The position numbers were made by a program, and so were the translations under genes. Below are positions 44,201-55,925 of a stretch of DNA of 62,060 nt, piece by piece. Position 1 is the first letter of the stretch. The number at the start of each line of letters is the position of its first letter. This DNA comes from Acanthaster planci (lineage: Eukaryota; Echinodermata; Asteroidea; Valvatida; Acanthasteridae). The notes beneath the pieces were generated by a model. That model worked only from the letters and a program-made list of their open reading frames with translations, was not told where the DNA came from and ran no database searches. The DNA is taken from positions 4,083,088 to 4,145,147 of the forward strand of contig NW_019091358.1 in the NCBI RefSeq assembly GCF_001949145.1, written 5' to 3'.

Positions 44201-47200
44201 ATGTACCAACCTGTACCCACTGTTCGAACAATGTAAACAACAGCTAACAATGTTTCTGTGCATGTAGATGTACCGGTACTTTACATGTATTATGGTATGA
44301 GGCTGCTGTACCATACATTTACATGTACACATGAACCATGAGGTAGAAGCATTCTGAGAACAATAGGAGAGGTACATATACAAAGCAAGACACTCATGGT
44401 ACTACCCGGTAGTACATGTAGACATGCACTGGTACATGTACATGGACCTGTTAAAATTGTACATGTACTGTACGTGTATATTATCTACATACATAGTACA
44501 TGTACCTGTGTATTCTTGTGCTCTTTATTTACATGTAAGCCTAGCTGGCCAGATGTGAACTTGCCGTTCCGCTCGAATGCAATGACATAAATTTTACTTG
44601 TCAAAATGTGGAAATAAACTGGAAAATACAGGAATTTCTTGGCCTGTTATGTACTAAATGATGGCATTCAATCCTGAAAATGAAGCTTCATATCATAGAA
44701 TAGAATAGATGCATGAACATGTACATGTACACATACTGTATACATGTACATGTATGTACATGAAGCTAGACCATTTGTCAATTTGACCTGTTCTCCAAAC
44801 TGGTCCATAATTCCTTTCTCCCAGTGGTGGTACATGTAAGTGTATCACAGGTTTTGTCACATTATTTATTAGATCAGCATGCATATACCTGTATACAGTG
44901 CATGGGTGTCTGCATACCAAAGGCATTAGAAGTCTTTGTCTCCTCCAATACTGCCCTCGTGGGTATACCACCCACATGCATGACATGAAGAATATATGCA
45001 ATACTGTGGTTTGCCACGAATGGTTACAGAGTAGCATGGGTCATATACATGTAGAGGCCGGTGGTTGTTTCATACATTTGTATACAAACAAGATCAAAAG
45101 ATGTGAAAATTGGCAGCTTGATGGAGTCTCTTCATTACAAGTCATGCATTCAATTTTTTTTTTATAACCCTCACGAAAAGCAGCTGAGGAAATACATGTA
45201 AGTTGTAACTCTGTGTATCATTTTGCTTGAATTATGCCTGAATAAAGGCAAAGCATTGATGGGGGGGGGTTGGAAGTTGTTGAAATACAAGACATACATG
45301 TACATGTACATGTACAGGTAGATATCCAAGGAAAGTTTCGGAAAAATCAAATCTTCACACAATTTTTTTTGACGCGGTAAGTGTACTATGAGACATTGTT
45401 TTGCGTAGTGCAACCTTGTCAGCTTGCGATTTATTGCCAATGTACCGGTACATGACCAAAAGTACCAAAACAGTGTGGAAGTTGTGTACATGTTCATGTA
45501 CATGTACAGTACTACATGTACTCATGATACGCTTGTGCACATTGTAGCTAGCACAGTGTTTCTGTTAAGAATGCATGTTCTAGTAGTAGAGGCCCACAGG
45601 GTACAGGCTACAGGTATACATGTACATTTAACATGTGACCCGCTCTGTAAAAACGGGTATTAACTCGCGCAGTGCCAAAACATGTAATAGCCTGTTCTAT
45701 TTGGAGAGGGCAAAATTTCTTCAGAAACGTGATTTTGTGTTTTTTTTTCTTTAATAGCTTCTATGATATTTACGGTATCTTTACAGAATTTGTGACTACA
45801 ACCATGGATACTGATGAATAAAAAAGTGCTTTTATTGAATCCGAAAATGTGCCGGAATGCAGCGCACTACGGGAGTCATTCATATATCAAGTTGTAGCTT
45901 TTGATGTACAGAATCCAGCCATATCAAAAACTCATAACTTGAATCTGGCGACTGATATTACTACTCATTTTTCTAGAGCTGGTCACATATACATGTATGT
46001 ACTGTACAGGGCAGGAATTTCGTTCTTGAAGAGGCAAGGCAATTTCTCATTTGTAAATGGCACTTGTATTAGAAAATCAACTTGTCTATGGGGACATTTG
46101 GGCAAAGACCAGGGCCACCCATGGAGGAAGGAAGACATGGGCCACCAAGGCAATCGCCCCTGATGCCTCCATGTCTGTACATGTACATGTACGGTACATG
46201 TACATGTATATTCCCACGATGATTTCTCTAAAAATGAATCAACTGATTACCTGGAATTTGTGTAGACTACAGTGTGTTTCACTTTCAGTACTTATTCTTT
46301 CAGTTTCACAGCATACATGTACTAGTATTGCAAGTTGGTTCGAGCACATGGTTGATGGGCATGCTTGTACACGTACATGTACCGGTGCATTGATGCACGT
46401 TGTTCTTTACGTGTGTCAAATATACATGTAAATGACCAATAAGGTAGATTTCATAGCCAATAACTGCAAAACTGAATCAGAAAAATAAAGGTGCATGATT
46501 AAGTAATACATTTATATTCATTAAATTGATTTTCTCCTTTATTAGCCTATAATTAATCATGCACAATTTGTATTGTTATTTGGCTCAAACATTGCAATTA
46601 AAGTCTGCAGATGTCACAACTTTGCACCGGCTTGCCAGGGATACTGTAATCGAAATGGTCCAGATAACTTTGACCTCATTTACATGTACATGTACCGGTA
46701 GGCCACACAAAGGCTTCCCGCATAAAACTTAAAGCACATATTGTACATGTACACTGTATTGTGTATCACAGATGCGGAGTGTGTATCACGGGGTATGTTC
46801 CCAGGTGTAAGAAATGTGCAAGGTGTTCACATGGCCTGTGACACCATGCACGTGTTTGCGCCCAGCTACATGTACCGTGTACCAGTACATGCACACATAC
46901 TGGTCTGGTTACATTTTTCACAAGGTTTTGCAACCTTATATCTTTAGTTAGTTTTTTTCAATCTATATGCACAAACCCTTACTCCCGTACAGCATTTTTG
47001 GCATGAAAATTCCACAGTGTACTGGTACCTTTTCATTAGGCCTGACAACAAAATTTTCTGTTTGTTGTATGTACAGTACATGTACATGTGTACATGTAAC
47101 ATCCTATTGATGTACATGTACACACTGGTAGCTACATATACATGTACATTGTACATGTATGAAAAACAAGGGCATTCATTAGGCTGGTACTTGTACCCCC

Positions 47201-50200
47201 ATACATGTACATGTACATACCGGTATATGTACACATGTAGGCCTACATGTACATACGGGTATATTTTCACAAACGACGGTGTGTGGAACTGAACATGCGT
47301 ACATACATGTATGTTTGCACTGCAAAGTTGCAAAATTTGGACATGTATGGTTTGACTCTTGGGAATTTTTCTGCAAATGCTTCAATACCGGTACATGTAT
47401 TGTCACATTAACACTGTGTGTTAATAATTCATGTAGCTGTATGTTTATTTATTTTTAATGTGAGGCCGACCTTGCCTACACGTACATTTATGCCATTTGA
47501 GATATGCTGCAAAATATTACGCTCCTAAACAAAGGGACCTGCATGTACTTCCAATCCCACAGGGATCGTCCTTCCACAGATGACCATCCCACAGCTGATA
47601 GCACAGTGTAAGCTTTCCATTCTGTAGGGATACAGGTAGTGGACACCCATGTGGCCATAATCAACATGCCCTGTCCATGATCTCATTATGCATTGTCCAC
47701 TCCCCAGCCCAGCCTTATCTACATGTACATGTACCTCCAAGTTGTGATGATTCACTCCCCATGGTCATCTTGCAATCAGTAGGATTTTATCGGTCTTCCA
47801 TGACTAGACATCAGCACATTAGAAATACCCATTGTCTGTATTTTCTGTGTATTATTCTGTTGATTATTATCGAGAGGCCTTTAAGCCTATCCACTGATAC
47901 TGGTGGGTTTGCAATAAATAGTCAAATTGGTGGGCTTAGGGTTGAGTTCAAGTTGAGTCACAAGGCTTACATGTACATGTAAGTCACTGCTCCCGCATGC
48001 ACAGTCAATTATGAAATCATAATTATTTTATTTGCATGGTTATTTCTCAGTTGTTCACAAAGACAATCAGCCACTGGTTAATGTGCAAGTTCTTATTGCA
48101 CATAATATATCGGGTCACATAGGAAACCTTGCTACCACGTGTGGGTATCAAGCCTGAATTGCATTTTGAAATTCAAGCTTTGGATTTGGTGTTTTAACCC
48201 TAACAGTTCTGCATAAAATTTGGCATGCAGTACTCAGTACTACAAAACACTAAGCAGTAGTCTGAGCATGAAGGACCTAGCGCTACAAATTACTACTTCT
48301 GGCTAGGGCACCCTCCATTGTTACTCTACAGAGAACAATAAAGTCGCGCATTCATACATGTAGTGCCACAGCACTGTATGGTAGATTGTCTTATATATTG
48401 TATTTTATGGCTTCAGAGAACAAAAAAGATCATGTCCTCTTACAAGCGCGAGCACTGAATACTACATTTTACTACTAAGTAGTACTTTGTAGTATTCAGG
48501 GCCGTTAGGATTAAGTGAAAAATCTAATAAATCTCATATAGGATTAAAGTTCTGGCTGGTCGGGTATGGTACATGTGTATAACATGTATGTCCTGAAAAG
48601 ACTAGAAATCTGAAAGAGGTATACATGCGCATATGCATGTATGCATTGGTCATTTTATGATGGCCATGAGGCTGCGTACCAGCATGTTAAATTGCTGGGT
48701 GTTTTGGACCGTTCTTTGTTGAGATTGAATTGGAAATTTCGACACCAATAATGCTGCGGTTAATGAAGCATGCATATTTACATATTAAATAAAGCAAACA
48801 TGTGTACATGTATGTGTGTACATGTAGTGTTTATTTTGCTTACGAGCATAAAGGCGCTTGTGTGTAATCGATGGTTTGCTGTAAATAATGAGAGAGAAAC
48901 TTGCCTTTCATTGTACATGTAGACTTGTCCCACTGGCATGGTTTGTGTAAATCCACGTGTGTTGATTCCCTGAATGAAACTGTTACATGTACATGTATGT
49001 TTCTGTATTATTTGTACCATGATGCCAGTGGAAAAGGTTGGCCTGACTTCTTGTGTTCCATCATCAGTAATTACTTTTCCTTTTTTTCCCTCCTTTCTTT
49101 CTCCGTTTTTTATCATGCAGGCACAAATGAAGTTTCCACACGACTATCCGTATTCACCTCCAACCTTCAAGTTCCTCTCAAAAATGTGGCATCCCAACAT
49201 ATATGATGTAAGTACACACCTAACGCCCATCAGGTGTAGCCCCTGCTGTTATTGTCTCCCTTGAGAAAAGCACGCAGATGATTGAAATGTTGTTTTTGTC
49301 ATTTTCCCCCTTTTTTCTGTTGTATTTTTATTCCTAACAGCCAAGCATGTCATTTGGCTCACAGGACTCAGTACTTGACAAAATACCGTACTGCGTAGTA
49401 GTCTGAGCCTGAAGGACCTAGTGCTACCGTACAAATTACTACTTCTGGTTAGGGCACTTCAATTGTTACTTGTACAGAGAACAATAAAGTCATGCAATCA
49501 TAGTGCCAGAGCACTGTATGGTACATTGTCTTGTCTATTGTATTTTACATGTGGTTTCAGAGAACAATAAGGTCATGTCCTCCTACAAGCAACAGTGCTG
49601 TATACTACTCCCTACATTTTACTACTAAGTAGTAATTTTTAGTATGACGTACTGTTAGGGTTAATGAGCTGTTATTATGATGTATATTATGTCAGCCACT
49701 AGCAATTACTGTGCACAGGGGCATTAATTAAGGAACACATACCGGCGCAGGGCCTGATTGAAAGACGTCAGAATACCATGTAACCACATGGTTTCCCTTA
49801 CTTTGGCCTCAGTTGATGTGAGCATTTGTTCGCAACTGTACATTGTACATGTACATTGGACGTACATGTACCAGTACACCGGACAGTGACGCTTATTTTC
49901 ATGTCAAAAAACCTTGATTCTAGTATCAAATTATTGCCAAATGGTCACCACTTTCGCCATACTTGGTTGTCGTTATCATGCTGAATCATCTCTGTGTTTT
50001 TTTCTCGTACATGTACACATTACATGTACATGTACCGGTATGTTGTGCCATTTATAAAGCTTTGAAGGCTTGCCCCCTACATGTACATGTACCTAAATAC
50101 TGTGCGCGGCATCATGGGCTTTGCCTGCGCCAATGGTGGAGACATGTTGGGCCATGTACCGGTAGGACAGCGAGAGCATTCTATAGAATGGCCTACGCAG

Positions 50201-53158
50201 TACATGTACATGTAAATGTAAGCGCTGTTTTTATACATGTGCCTGTAATCTGTATGTGTTCATTGTATGCACGGTACATTCATACTAAGAACAGTGCATA
50301 TACATGTACATGTTCATGTTGTAGCTTAGTGACAACGGCTGCAATAATTGTCACTTCGTGACTTCAGAATACTCGTTGCCCGCTTAGAATTCTAAGACAA
50401 GTTTAACCGTGTACATGCACATGTATGTGAATGCTAGAATGACAAGTTTTCTTCTTGTACACGTGTGCACGTTATAATGCATTTTACTAGGATTATTTGT
50501 TAAGATGGGGTCGGGACAATAAATTGTCAAATTTCAACCTATCTCGCCACAATTTTGCCCCTTAGATTTGAAGAAGTAATATTTGCAATGACTTGTATTT
50601 AATAAGACTCTATAAAATTCTGTAATTAATTAATTAATTTGTAAAACTGTATGTGAAATTTGAGGCTCGCTTTGGGGTGAATACCTTTACAAATGCTCCA
50701 AAGAAAGAGATACTGTTTATATCCAAGTTTTGGAATATGTTTTTATATAAATCATATGTACCAATAACTTTACCGATTCACTTTTAAATGCCAATCAGAT
50801 CACACTTATTTATTTATTTACTTATCTGCTCATGGAGTCTTACTGTAGTAGGCCCTTGTGCAATTTTTGCTTTGTGAATGCATTTACCCGGTACAAAGCT
50901 GTTTAAACCTCGATGTGTGAGCTAGCCAATTCAGGCTAGTTGAGATGGAGCCAAGTTTGTCATCCCTCAGGAAGGATAACGTAATTCTGTAACATGATGA
51001 GTGCACTGTGATGACATGGTGCCCTGGTCCCGGGGCTATAATTCATGTGCATGTACGGGGTATTTGTGCACATGTCTGTACGATGATTGTTAAACAGTGA
51101 GTGTGGACAATTCAGTGCAGATAGGAAGCATCAGCATTAGGAAGCATTATAGGAAAGGAGCACTGACAGGGACGATTTTTCGGAAATTGTGTGCATTCCA
51201 AGCAAAGTGCCATCAGTAACAAGACATTGCTTGTATGCATATGGAGTGTTATCAGCCTTTGTTGTGTATTCTGTTTCCAACACAGTGAGTTATTGTGCTG
51301 TCAACCTGTGAATATTCTGTTTCCCCCCCCCTCTTTTCAACCCGTGCTTAATCTCATGTGTTTCCTTCCTGGTCAACAGCAGACTGGTGACGTATGCATA
51401 TCAATCCTACACCCGCCGGTGGATGACCCACAGAGCGGAGAGCTGCCCTCGGAAAGATGGAACCCCACACAGAGCGTCAGGTAAGGCATTGAGACATGCA
51501 CTCTAGGATATCTTAATTAAAATAGTGGGAAACTTCAAGAGATTGAGCTGTTGAGTTCAGTTGATTGTGCCAACCCTTGCCATCTTTGCCCGGACTCGAG
51601 CAACAGTGCAGTTCACATAACAGATTGGGTGAACATTGTGTAAATAATTAAGCCTCATTCCTAGAAGGTTTTTCCCTTTCCAGAAAACAGTTTTAGTGGC
51701 ATGTTTGGGTTTGGGTTATTGGGAGCAGAAGGAAGAGAAACAGTCAAGAAAGCCATTGACAAAAATTTAGGTTTAAAAAGTGTGCACAGTACCAGAAAAA
51801 AATTGGTATTTTCACGAAGTTTTCCTAACTTCTGGTACAGGATGACATTAGGAATGTTTGCATTGGGTAGGTAACTTAAGCATACCTGTGTTTGCATGTG
51901 CAATGATGTGATCAGGTCAAACAAATTAGCTGTCAGTTGCCAAGGCAATGATAGTCCACTAACTATCCCTTAATCATGTTTATGCTTTTTTGGCTGCAGA
52001 ACAATCCTGCTAAGTGTCATCTCACTCCTGAACGAGCCCAACACATTCTCTCCTGCCAACGTTGATGCCTCCGTCATGTACAGAAAGTGGAAGGAATCCA
52101 AGGGAAAAGACTCGGAATACGCCAAGATAATCCAGTGAGTATGATGGGGTGGTGCACATCAACGGACCACGTCCTCAATAACGGCAGCGGTGGTTTATTA
52201 AGGGGTCGTAGGTTTGGAGCTGTAACAGCTGAGGGCGCTGTTCTGAGACAGACGACTTTGTATTGAGCTCTGATATCAATTCCAAACTTTAGCAGTGGGA
52301 ACCAACAAATAAGATTCTGCAGCTTTTAGCCTCATTTTTTTTTCTTAGCAATTTGGTCTCTGCTCAGGGAGTTAGATTGAAGCCTTTTCTCAGTACGTTC
52401 AGTATTTGGAGACTCATTAGTCAGAGTCCTTATTGAATGAGTTTTTTAATGAGGGCCATCTCAGATCTAGGTCGTGATTAGTTTAACTTGAGCCTTACCA
52501 GTCAGAAAAAGTAATATTCATCAAAGTAAACATTATTCAAACGTACTAATTTTCATAATTTGTCTTCCCTGTTAGGAAGCTTTTCAGGAAAATGTAGAAC
52601 CAGTAATGTCTGTAAATAACTTCTCTCCTGCGTAGGATTATTGGTGACTTTTTCTTTAATGTAAGTGCTATTAAGTGATTTGTCCAATCCAAGTGAAATT
52701 CGAATTTGATTTCTTCCTTGGTAACCTCTTAGAGTGGCTCTTTCAGCCCTGTAATGGGCAGATCCTAGCATTCTTGGAAAAGGGTAAGGTACACGTAGTT
52801 GGAAGTTGCAGCCAATTTTTCCCCAAGGTAGGAAAAGCACCTGCTATGATTCACAACAGTGAAGAGGCAGTTGTCCCCTTAACCCAGTTTTCAACTCTTT
52901 TGTGACGTCCCCCTCTCCCCTGTAATCAGGAAGCAAGTCCAGAGGACGAAAGCTGATGCGGAAAAGGATGGCGTGGTGGTGCCCACGACCCTGCAGGACT
53001 ACTGTATCAAGACCAAGACACAGACACCCTCGCACAGCTCCCAGGACCTGACCGACTTCTATGAGGATGACGACTACGACGGAGACTACGACGAGGAAGA
53101 GGAGGAGGAGGAGTGTTACTATGATGACGAGGATGACTCAGGAAATGGGGAATCATGA
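29223..53158 (+). CDS. UBE2R2: Cdc34-type ubiquitin-conjugating enzyme E2 R, complete, 5 exons
   Basis: E2 enzyme that works with SCF (cullin-RING) ligases to build K48-linked ubiquitin chains. Exons: 29223-29399, 49121-49207, 51383-51480, 52000-52134, 52930-53158; phases join to 241 residues (human CDC34 236, UBE2R2 238). The UBC fold is intact: [41 protein letters not shown], active-site C93 in [12 protein letters not shown], then the Cdc34-specific acidic insertion [14 protein letters not shown]. The C-terminus ends in a long Asp/Glu tail ([15 protein letters not shown]), the cullin-binding tail of this family. The tail resembles UBE2R2 more than CDC34, but an invertebrate gene is probably the single ancestor of both, so the symbol is provisional. 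The start has an in-frame MATT context matching family length. Intron 1 is 19.7 kb. The exon 3 acceptor is a CAGCAG tandem. Confidence 0.95.
29526..29668. mobile_element. Palindromic MITE 1 of cluster after UBE2R exon 1
   Basis: About 143 bp. The left arm AGGCTTAGGCCTAGTCCGAG leads to AAATCGCCTTTTTT. The right arm AAAAAGGCGATTTTAAGGAT leads to ACTCGGACTAGCTTAAGCCT. Arms of about 45 bp with a short spacer. Non-coding. Confidence 0.75.
29701..29887. mobile_element. MITE 2 of cluster (CTACAATCCTGGACAAA ends)
   Basis: 187 bp with inverted ends of about 30 bp: CTACAATCCTGGACAAA..TGTTGGAACA on the left and TGTTCCAACTATTTTGTCCA..GGATTGTAG on the right. No coding capacity. Confidence 0.8.
29941..30674. 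mobile_element. MITE 3 of cluster (TAATTACTGTCAACACACCG ends)
   Basis: About 734 bp. The left end TTAATTACTGTCAACACACC followed by GTCAACAC is inverted at the right as GTGTTGATGGTGTGTTGACGGTAATTA. CGTCAACAC-type words also recur subterminally at both ends. No transposase frame was seen. Confidence 0.7.
31385..31526. mobile_element. TTAA-type MITE (piggyBac-like ends)
   Basis: 142 bp bounded by TTAACCCTAATCCCC on the left and GGAGGGTTAA on the right, with internal CCTCCTCAGTCC/GGACTGAGGAGG inverted words. It shares the TCCTC subterminal word with the mini-MITE at 14509-14560. Confidence 0.55.
33483..33746. mobile_element. MITE of the CCAATTTCAT..GCTGCTTA family, copy 2
   Basis: About 264 bp. 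The left end TGCCCAATTTCATGGTGCTG followed by CTTA is inverted at the right as TAAGCAGCTCCGTGAAATTG followed by GGC. Internal GCAGAATTCTG-type words repeat. Same terminal family as 2919-3162. Open frames on both strands through it are artefacts of its symmetry. Confidence 0.7.
42832..44012. mobile_element. Pogo-like DNA element (copy 2) in UBE2R intron 1
   Basis: About 1.18 kb flanked by TA. The left end CTGTAATTTTCGGAATATAA is followed by GGCGCGGCTTATACG. The right end GCGCCTTATTTTCCGAAAAT ends in TACAG. Subterminal CTTATACG and TAATCCGGGC words recur near both ends. The termini fit pogo/Tigger-type elements. The interior (longest frame 43539-43892) shows no DDE transposase motif that I recognise. 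Confidence 0.75.
43201..43255. repeat. Hairpin inside the pogo-like element
   Basis: CCAAAGATCGTATAG at 43201-43215 pairs perfectly with CTATACGATCTTTGG at 43241-43255 across a 25-base loop. Confidence 0.75.
48194..48514. mobile_element. TTAA-type MITE copy A, upstream of UBE2R exon 2
   Basis: 321 bp running from TTAACCCTAACAG to CCGTTAGGATTAA, that is, TTAA flanks with CCCTAACAG inverted ends. The interior contains GTAGTCTGAGC, GAAGGACCTAG, GAGAACAATAAAGTC and TTTTACTACTAAGTAGTA, all shared with copy B. The TTAA target and CCC start are piggyBac features. Confidence 0.75.
49208..51382 (+). other. UBE2R intron 2
   Basis: Begins at a GTAAGT donor. It holds the TTAA-type element copy B (49329-49664), further TACATGTA repeats to about 50.4 kb, and then AT-rich sequence. 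No exon or RNA gene was recognised. Confidence 0.5.
49329..49664. mobile_element. TTAA-type MITE copy B, downstream of UBE2R exon 2
   Basis: 336 bp, co-linear with copy A throughout and roughly 80-85% similar by eye. The right end is intact (CTGTTAGGGTTAA) and the left end is decayed (TTATTCCTAACAG). Same orientation as copy A. Confidence 0.7.
51481..52929 (+). other. UBE2R introns 3 and 4
   Basis: Introns 51481-51999 and 52135-52929 flank exon 4. I saw no repeats with clear ends, RNA genes or extra exons. Open frames here have no recognisable domain. Confidence 0.45.
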
Positions 53159-53967
53159 TGATGTTACAGGCTGGAAAAGGCCGTGAACTCTTTGTATAAA
53201 TTACTAGCTTTTGGGAAACTTTATTTTCTTTTTCCTTTTAAATTTTTTTCAATTTTTTTGGAAGGGGGGATGGGGGGGTGGGTGGGATTATTTTTTGTTA
53301 TGGTGAAACACTCCACTGTTTTGATTACTTGTTCTTGCCTTGCTGTGTTACCTTTAAAGTTTTTGCTTTTCAAACTTTGGAGAGGTTACCTTGAGCAAAT
53401 TTGGGTGCGCACTAATGATGACTGTTCATAGACAAGACTACCTCAGGTTTTTGTCATGCACTGTCATTCTTTCAGCAGTAGTAGTCTGCAGTTGGGTACC
53501 CAACTTTGCTCCTTCGCTGGCATAGGTTGAACAGTGACCGTGTCCTGTTGGGAAGTTGTGACCTTTCGCCGGAGCATGGTGTTAAAGGTCATGTTCGTAA
53601 ATGTTCCAGATATAACCTCTGTCCAATATTTGATGCGCTACACCTGTGAAGGTCATACACTGAGCAGGACAAGTATCTCCTTGCTGCTGCTGGAGCAAGT
53701 TGAACATAATAAGCTTACCCGGTGGATAATTCAGTATTGCACCTGTGCACATCACGGTTGCTGATTTCTGCTGTGGAAAAAAAAAACCGCAGGAATAACC
53801 TTGAACAAGTCGATGGGGACCTTAACAAAAGTGTTTGAGCTCCTGAGAATATTTTGTCAATTTCAGTGGCAACCTCTGTTGCTTTGTGCGCATACGATGA
53901 ATGGGTTATCCTAAAGTTGAAATAGTCCTGTGTGCTGATGAAGTATGATTGTATTTACTGCAGTGCA

Positions 53968-54207
53968 TGGTGGGATAGAATAGGGGTTGTCCTATGTCAT
54001 AGCAGGAGAAAAACCACCTGTAAGAGTTAATTTGATCAGAAGGCAGTGAAGGTGCAAACTTGCAGTTTCCAGTTGTTCAAGATAACTCTGGGAAATTTAT
54101 AACAGTGATTGTTTACACACAGCACCTGCCCTTTTGAAACAGAAATAATCGTTTCATATGCTTGGGACAGCAGAGTATACACTGGTGACCCCGCATTCTA
54201 TCCCACC
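53968..54207. repeat. Inverted repeat in UBE2R 3' region
   Basis: ATGGTGGGATAGAATAGGGG (from 53967) is matched by CCCCGCATTCTATCCCACCA (54189-54208) in opposite orientation, about 200 bp apart. It could be a small MITE or a structural element of the 3' UTR. Confidence 0.55.
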
Positions 54208-55919
54208 AATGTAATATGGAAAACACAGTGATACGTCATCAGTACCTAGAGCTGTCGGCAAACTGTTGATGTGTGCATGCGCATCGGGGAAAGTGACCAA
54301 CCGTCTTCTGACAGTAGTCTGCGGAGTTGATTACAAGTGACCGTTGGGCACCTTTGTTCTTGTATCTAGCAAAAGGAACAGCAAGGCAAGGACAGAAAAG
54401 GACAACAGTGGATATTTTCACCATTGTGTTGTTACTTCAGTGGTTCATTCTGTTTGTTTCTTTTTTTTTTGGTGGGAGGGAGGCATGGGAATCTGAAACC
54501 GAACTTGTGCTTTTACTGCGAATCAGCAGACGCGATTGAATCAGCACTAATTCAGCACTGTCAACCTGATCTATCCGGAGCTGTGTTCTCTGCAGGATTG
54601 CGGACGAATCTATCACCCTGTGGATTGTCACAGAGAAATTTTTAATTAACACCAAGTGTAACCCCTTGGCATTTTTTGTGAGGAATCCTGCAAAATTCAA
54701 CCTCTTTCTGTAAGCTGTACTGCAGTTTGCATTGTCCTTCAAAAGAACCTGTTAAGTCCCATGTGAACTAACGGCATCTTGCATCACAGAATCTTAAATA
54801 TGTATTACATATGAGGATGAGGTTGAACATTGGAGGATGGGGTTGGTTAGGGCTGCTAAATGCGGGAAGATCACACAATACAACAGAAAGTGTTGAAGAG
54901 GAATCTCGCCAAGTTTGGCGTGAATCTCTGAAACTCGTGTCAATCCCATTTAGAGATCATTACTTAGAATTATAATTCCCCCTAGAGAAAAAAAAACTAT
55001 GTTGGTCATCAGCTGGGTTTTCTCCCCCCCTACATTTTTTTCTGGTGTGTTTTATTTGTAATATACCTCATCATTGTTAATATTTCTGTTTTCTGCATTT
55101 CCTAATTGTTATGAGTTCAGATTCCAGTCAGTATGATTAAAAGAAACACAATAAAAGGAATGGAAGTCATCTTCGACTTTTATCACTGATAGCATCGTTG
55201 TGGATACATTTTTGTACTAAACCTTTAAAGATACGGAAAAAAAGTTACTGCTCTAATTATGCAAGCTGAAGCTAATTTCTTCATGCATTATCCTGCATTA
55301 TGAGAACTGCAAATGAGAATTTTGTTTGAATTTCTTTTTGTGCTTCGTCAAGACAATTTTCAAGAGAGAGATGATTCCCATGCAGGATGATGTGTTCATT
55401 GACGTACAGATGTATTCAAATCTCTGTCTTGAATGGACATGTGTTGCCTTTGACATCGTGTACCCATGATGCATTGCATTATTCTGCACCTTTCAGTGGG
55501 AAAAGGACCGTTGATTTGTTGCAAGGAGGAGTAAGTTGATTATTTGTGTACAAAATGAAAAAAGGAGTATGGGGTTGTTGGCAGATGTTGGTATGTTGTC
55601 AAGTGAACATGGAAACTTAACTTAAAGAACAGGGAGGGGGGTGATAGCTGATGTTCATGTTTTTTGAAGTTTTTATCGTGCAGTTGGTCAGTTTTTATAC
55701 TGTAGAACATTTGAGTGTTTATGTACTGTTAATGGTGGATGAGAGTGTTGGCAAAACACATTTGGAGCCTGTTTCATCGTCAGAACCGAAATTAATTTTT
55801 TCCCCTGAAAGAACATAGAGCAACAAGCTAGGAATGATATTTTTTTGGGTATTTGGGAGTAACATTTGTGACTTTGTTCTGTGCTGTTCTGTAAGTAGGT
55901 CCTATCCTGCAAAAAATTG

Positions 55920-55925
55920 AATAAA
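55920..55925 (+). terminator. Candidate distal UBE2R polyadenylation signal
   Basis: AATAAA in the context TTGAATAAAAAGTGG. A second candidate is at 55150-55155. Which one is used cannot be told from sequence alone. Confidence 0.4.

Larger units (their letters stand above)
29400..49120 (+). other. UBE2R intron 1 (19.7 kb), repeat-dominated
   Basis: No coding exon was recognised. The first 1.3 kb holds three inverted-repeat elements, and the remainder is increasingly filled by TACATGTA/TGTACATG palindromic repeats. Other elements are listed separately. Many 60-130 codon frames rich in Cys, Thr, His, Val and Tyr are translations of the ACATGT repeats and should not be taken as genes. Confidence 0.7.
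31940..50330. repeat. Dispersed TACATGTA/TACCGGTA palindromic repeat field
   Basis: The palindromes ACATGT, TGTACA and ACCGGT, joined as TACATGTACATGTAC, TACCGGTACATGTAC and TACTGTACATGTAC, recur every few tens to hundreds of bases. They are densest at about 35160-35640, 42540-42830, 44030-44520 and 47070-47240. They start sharply after about 31.9 kb and thin out beyond 50.4 kb, although single copies also occur elsewhere in the window. Confidence 0.85.
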
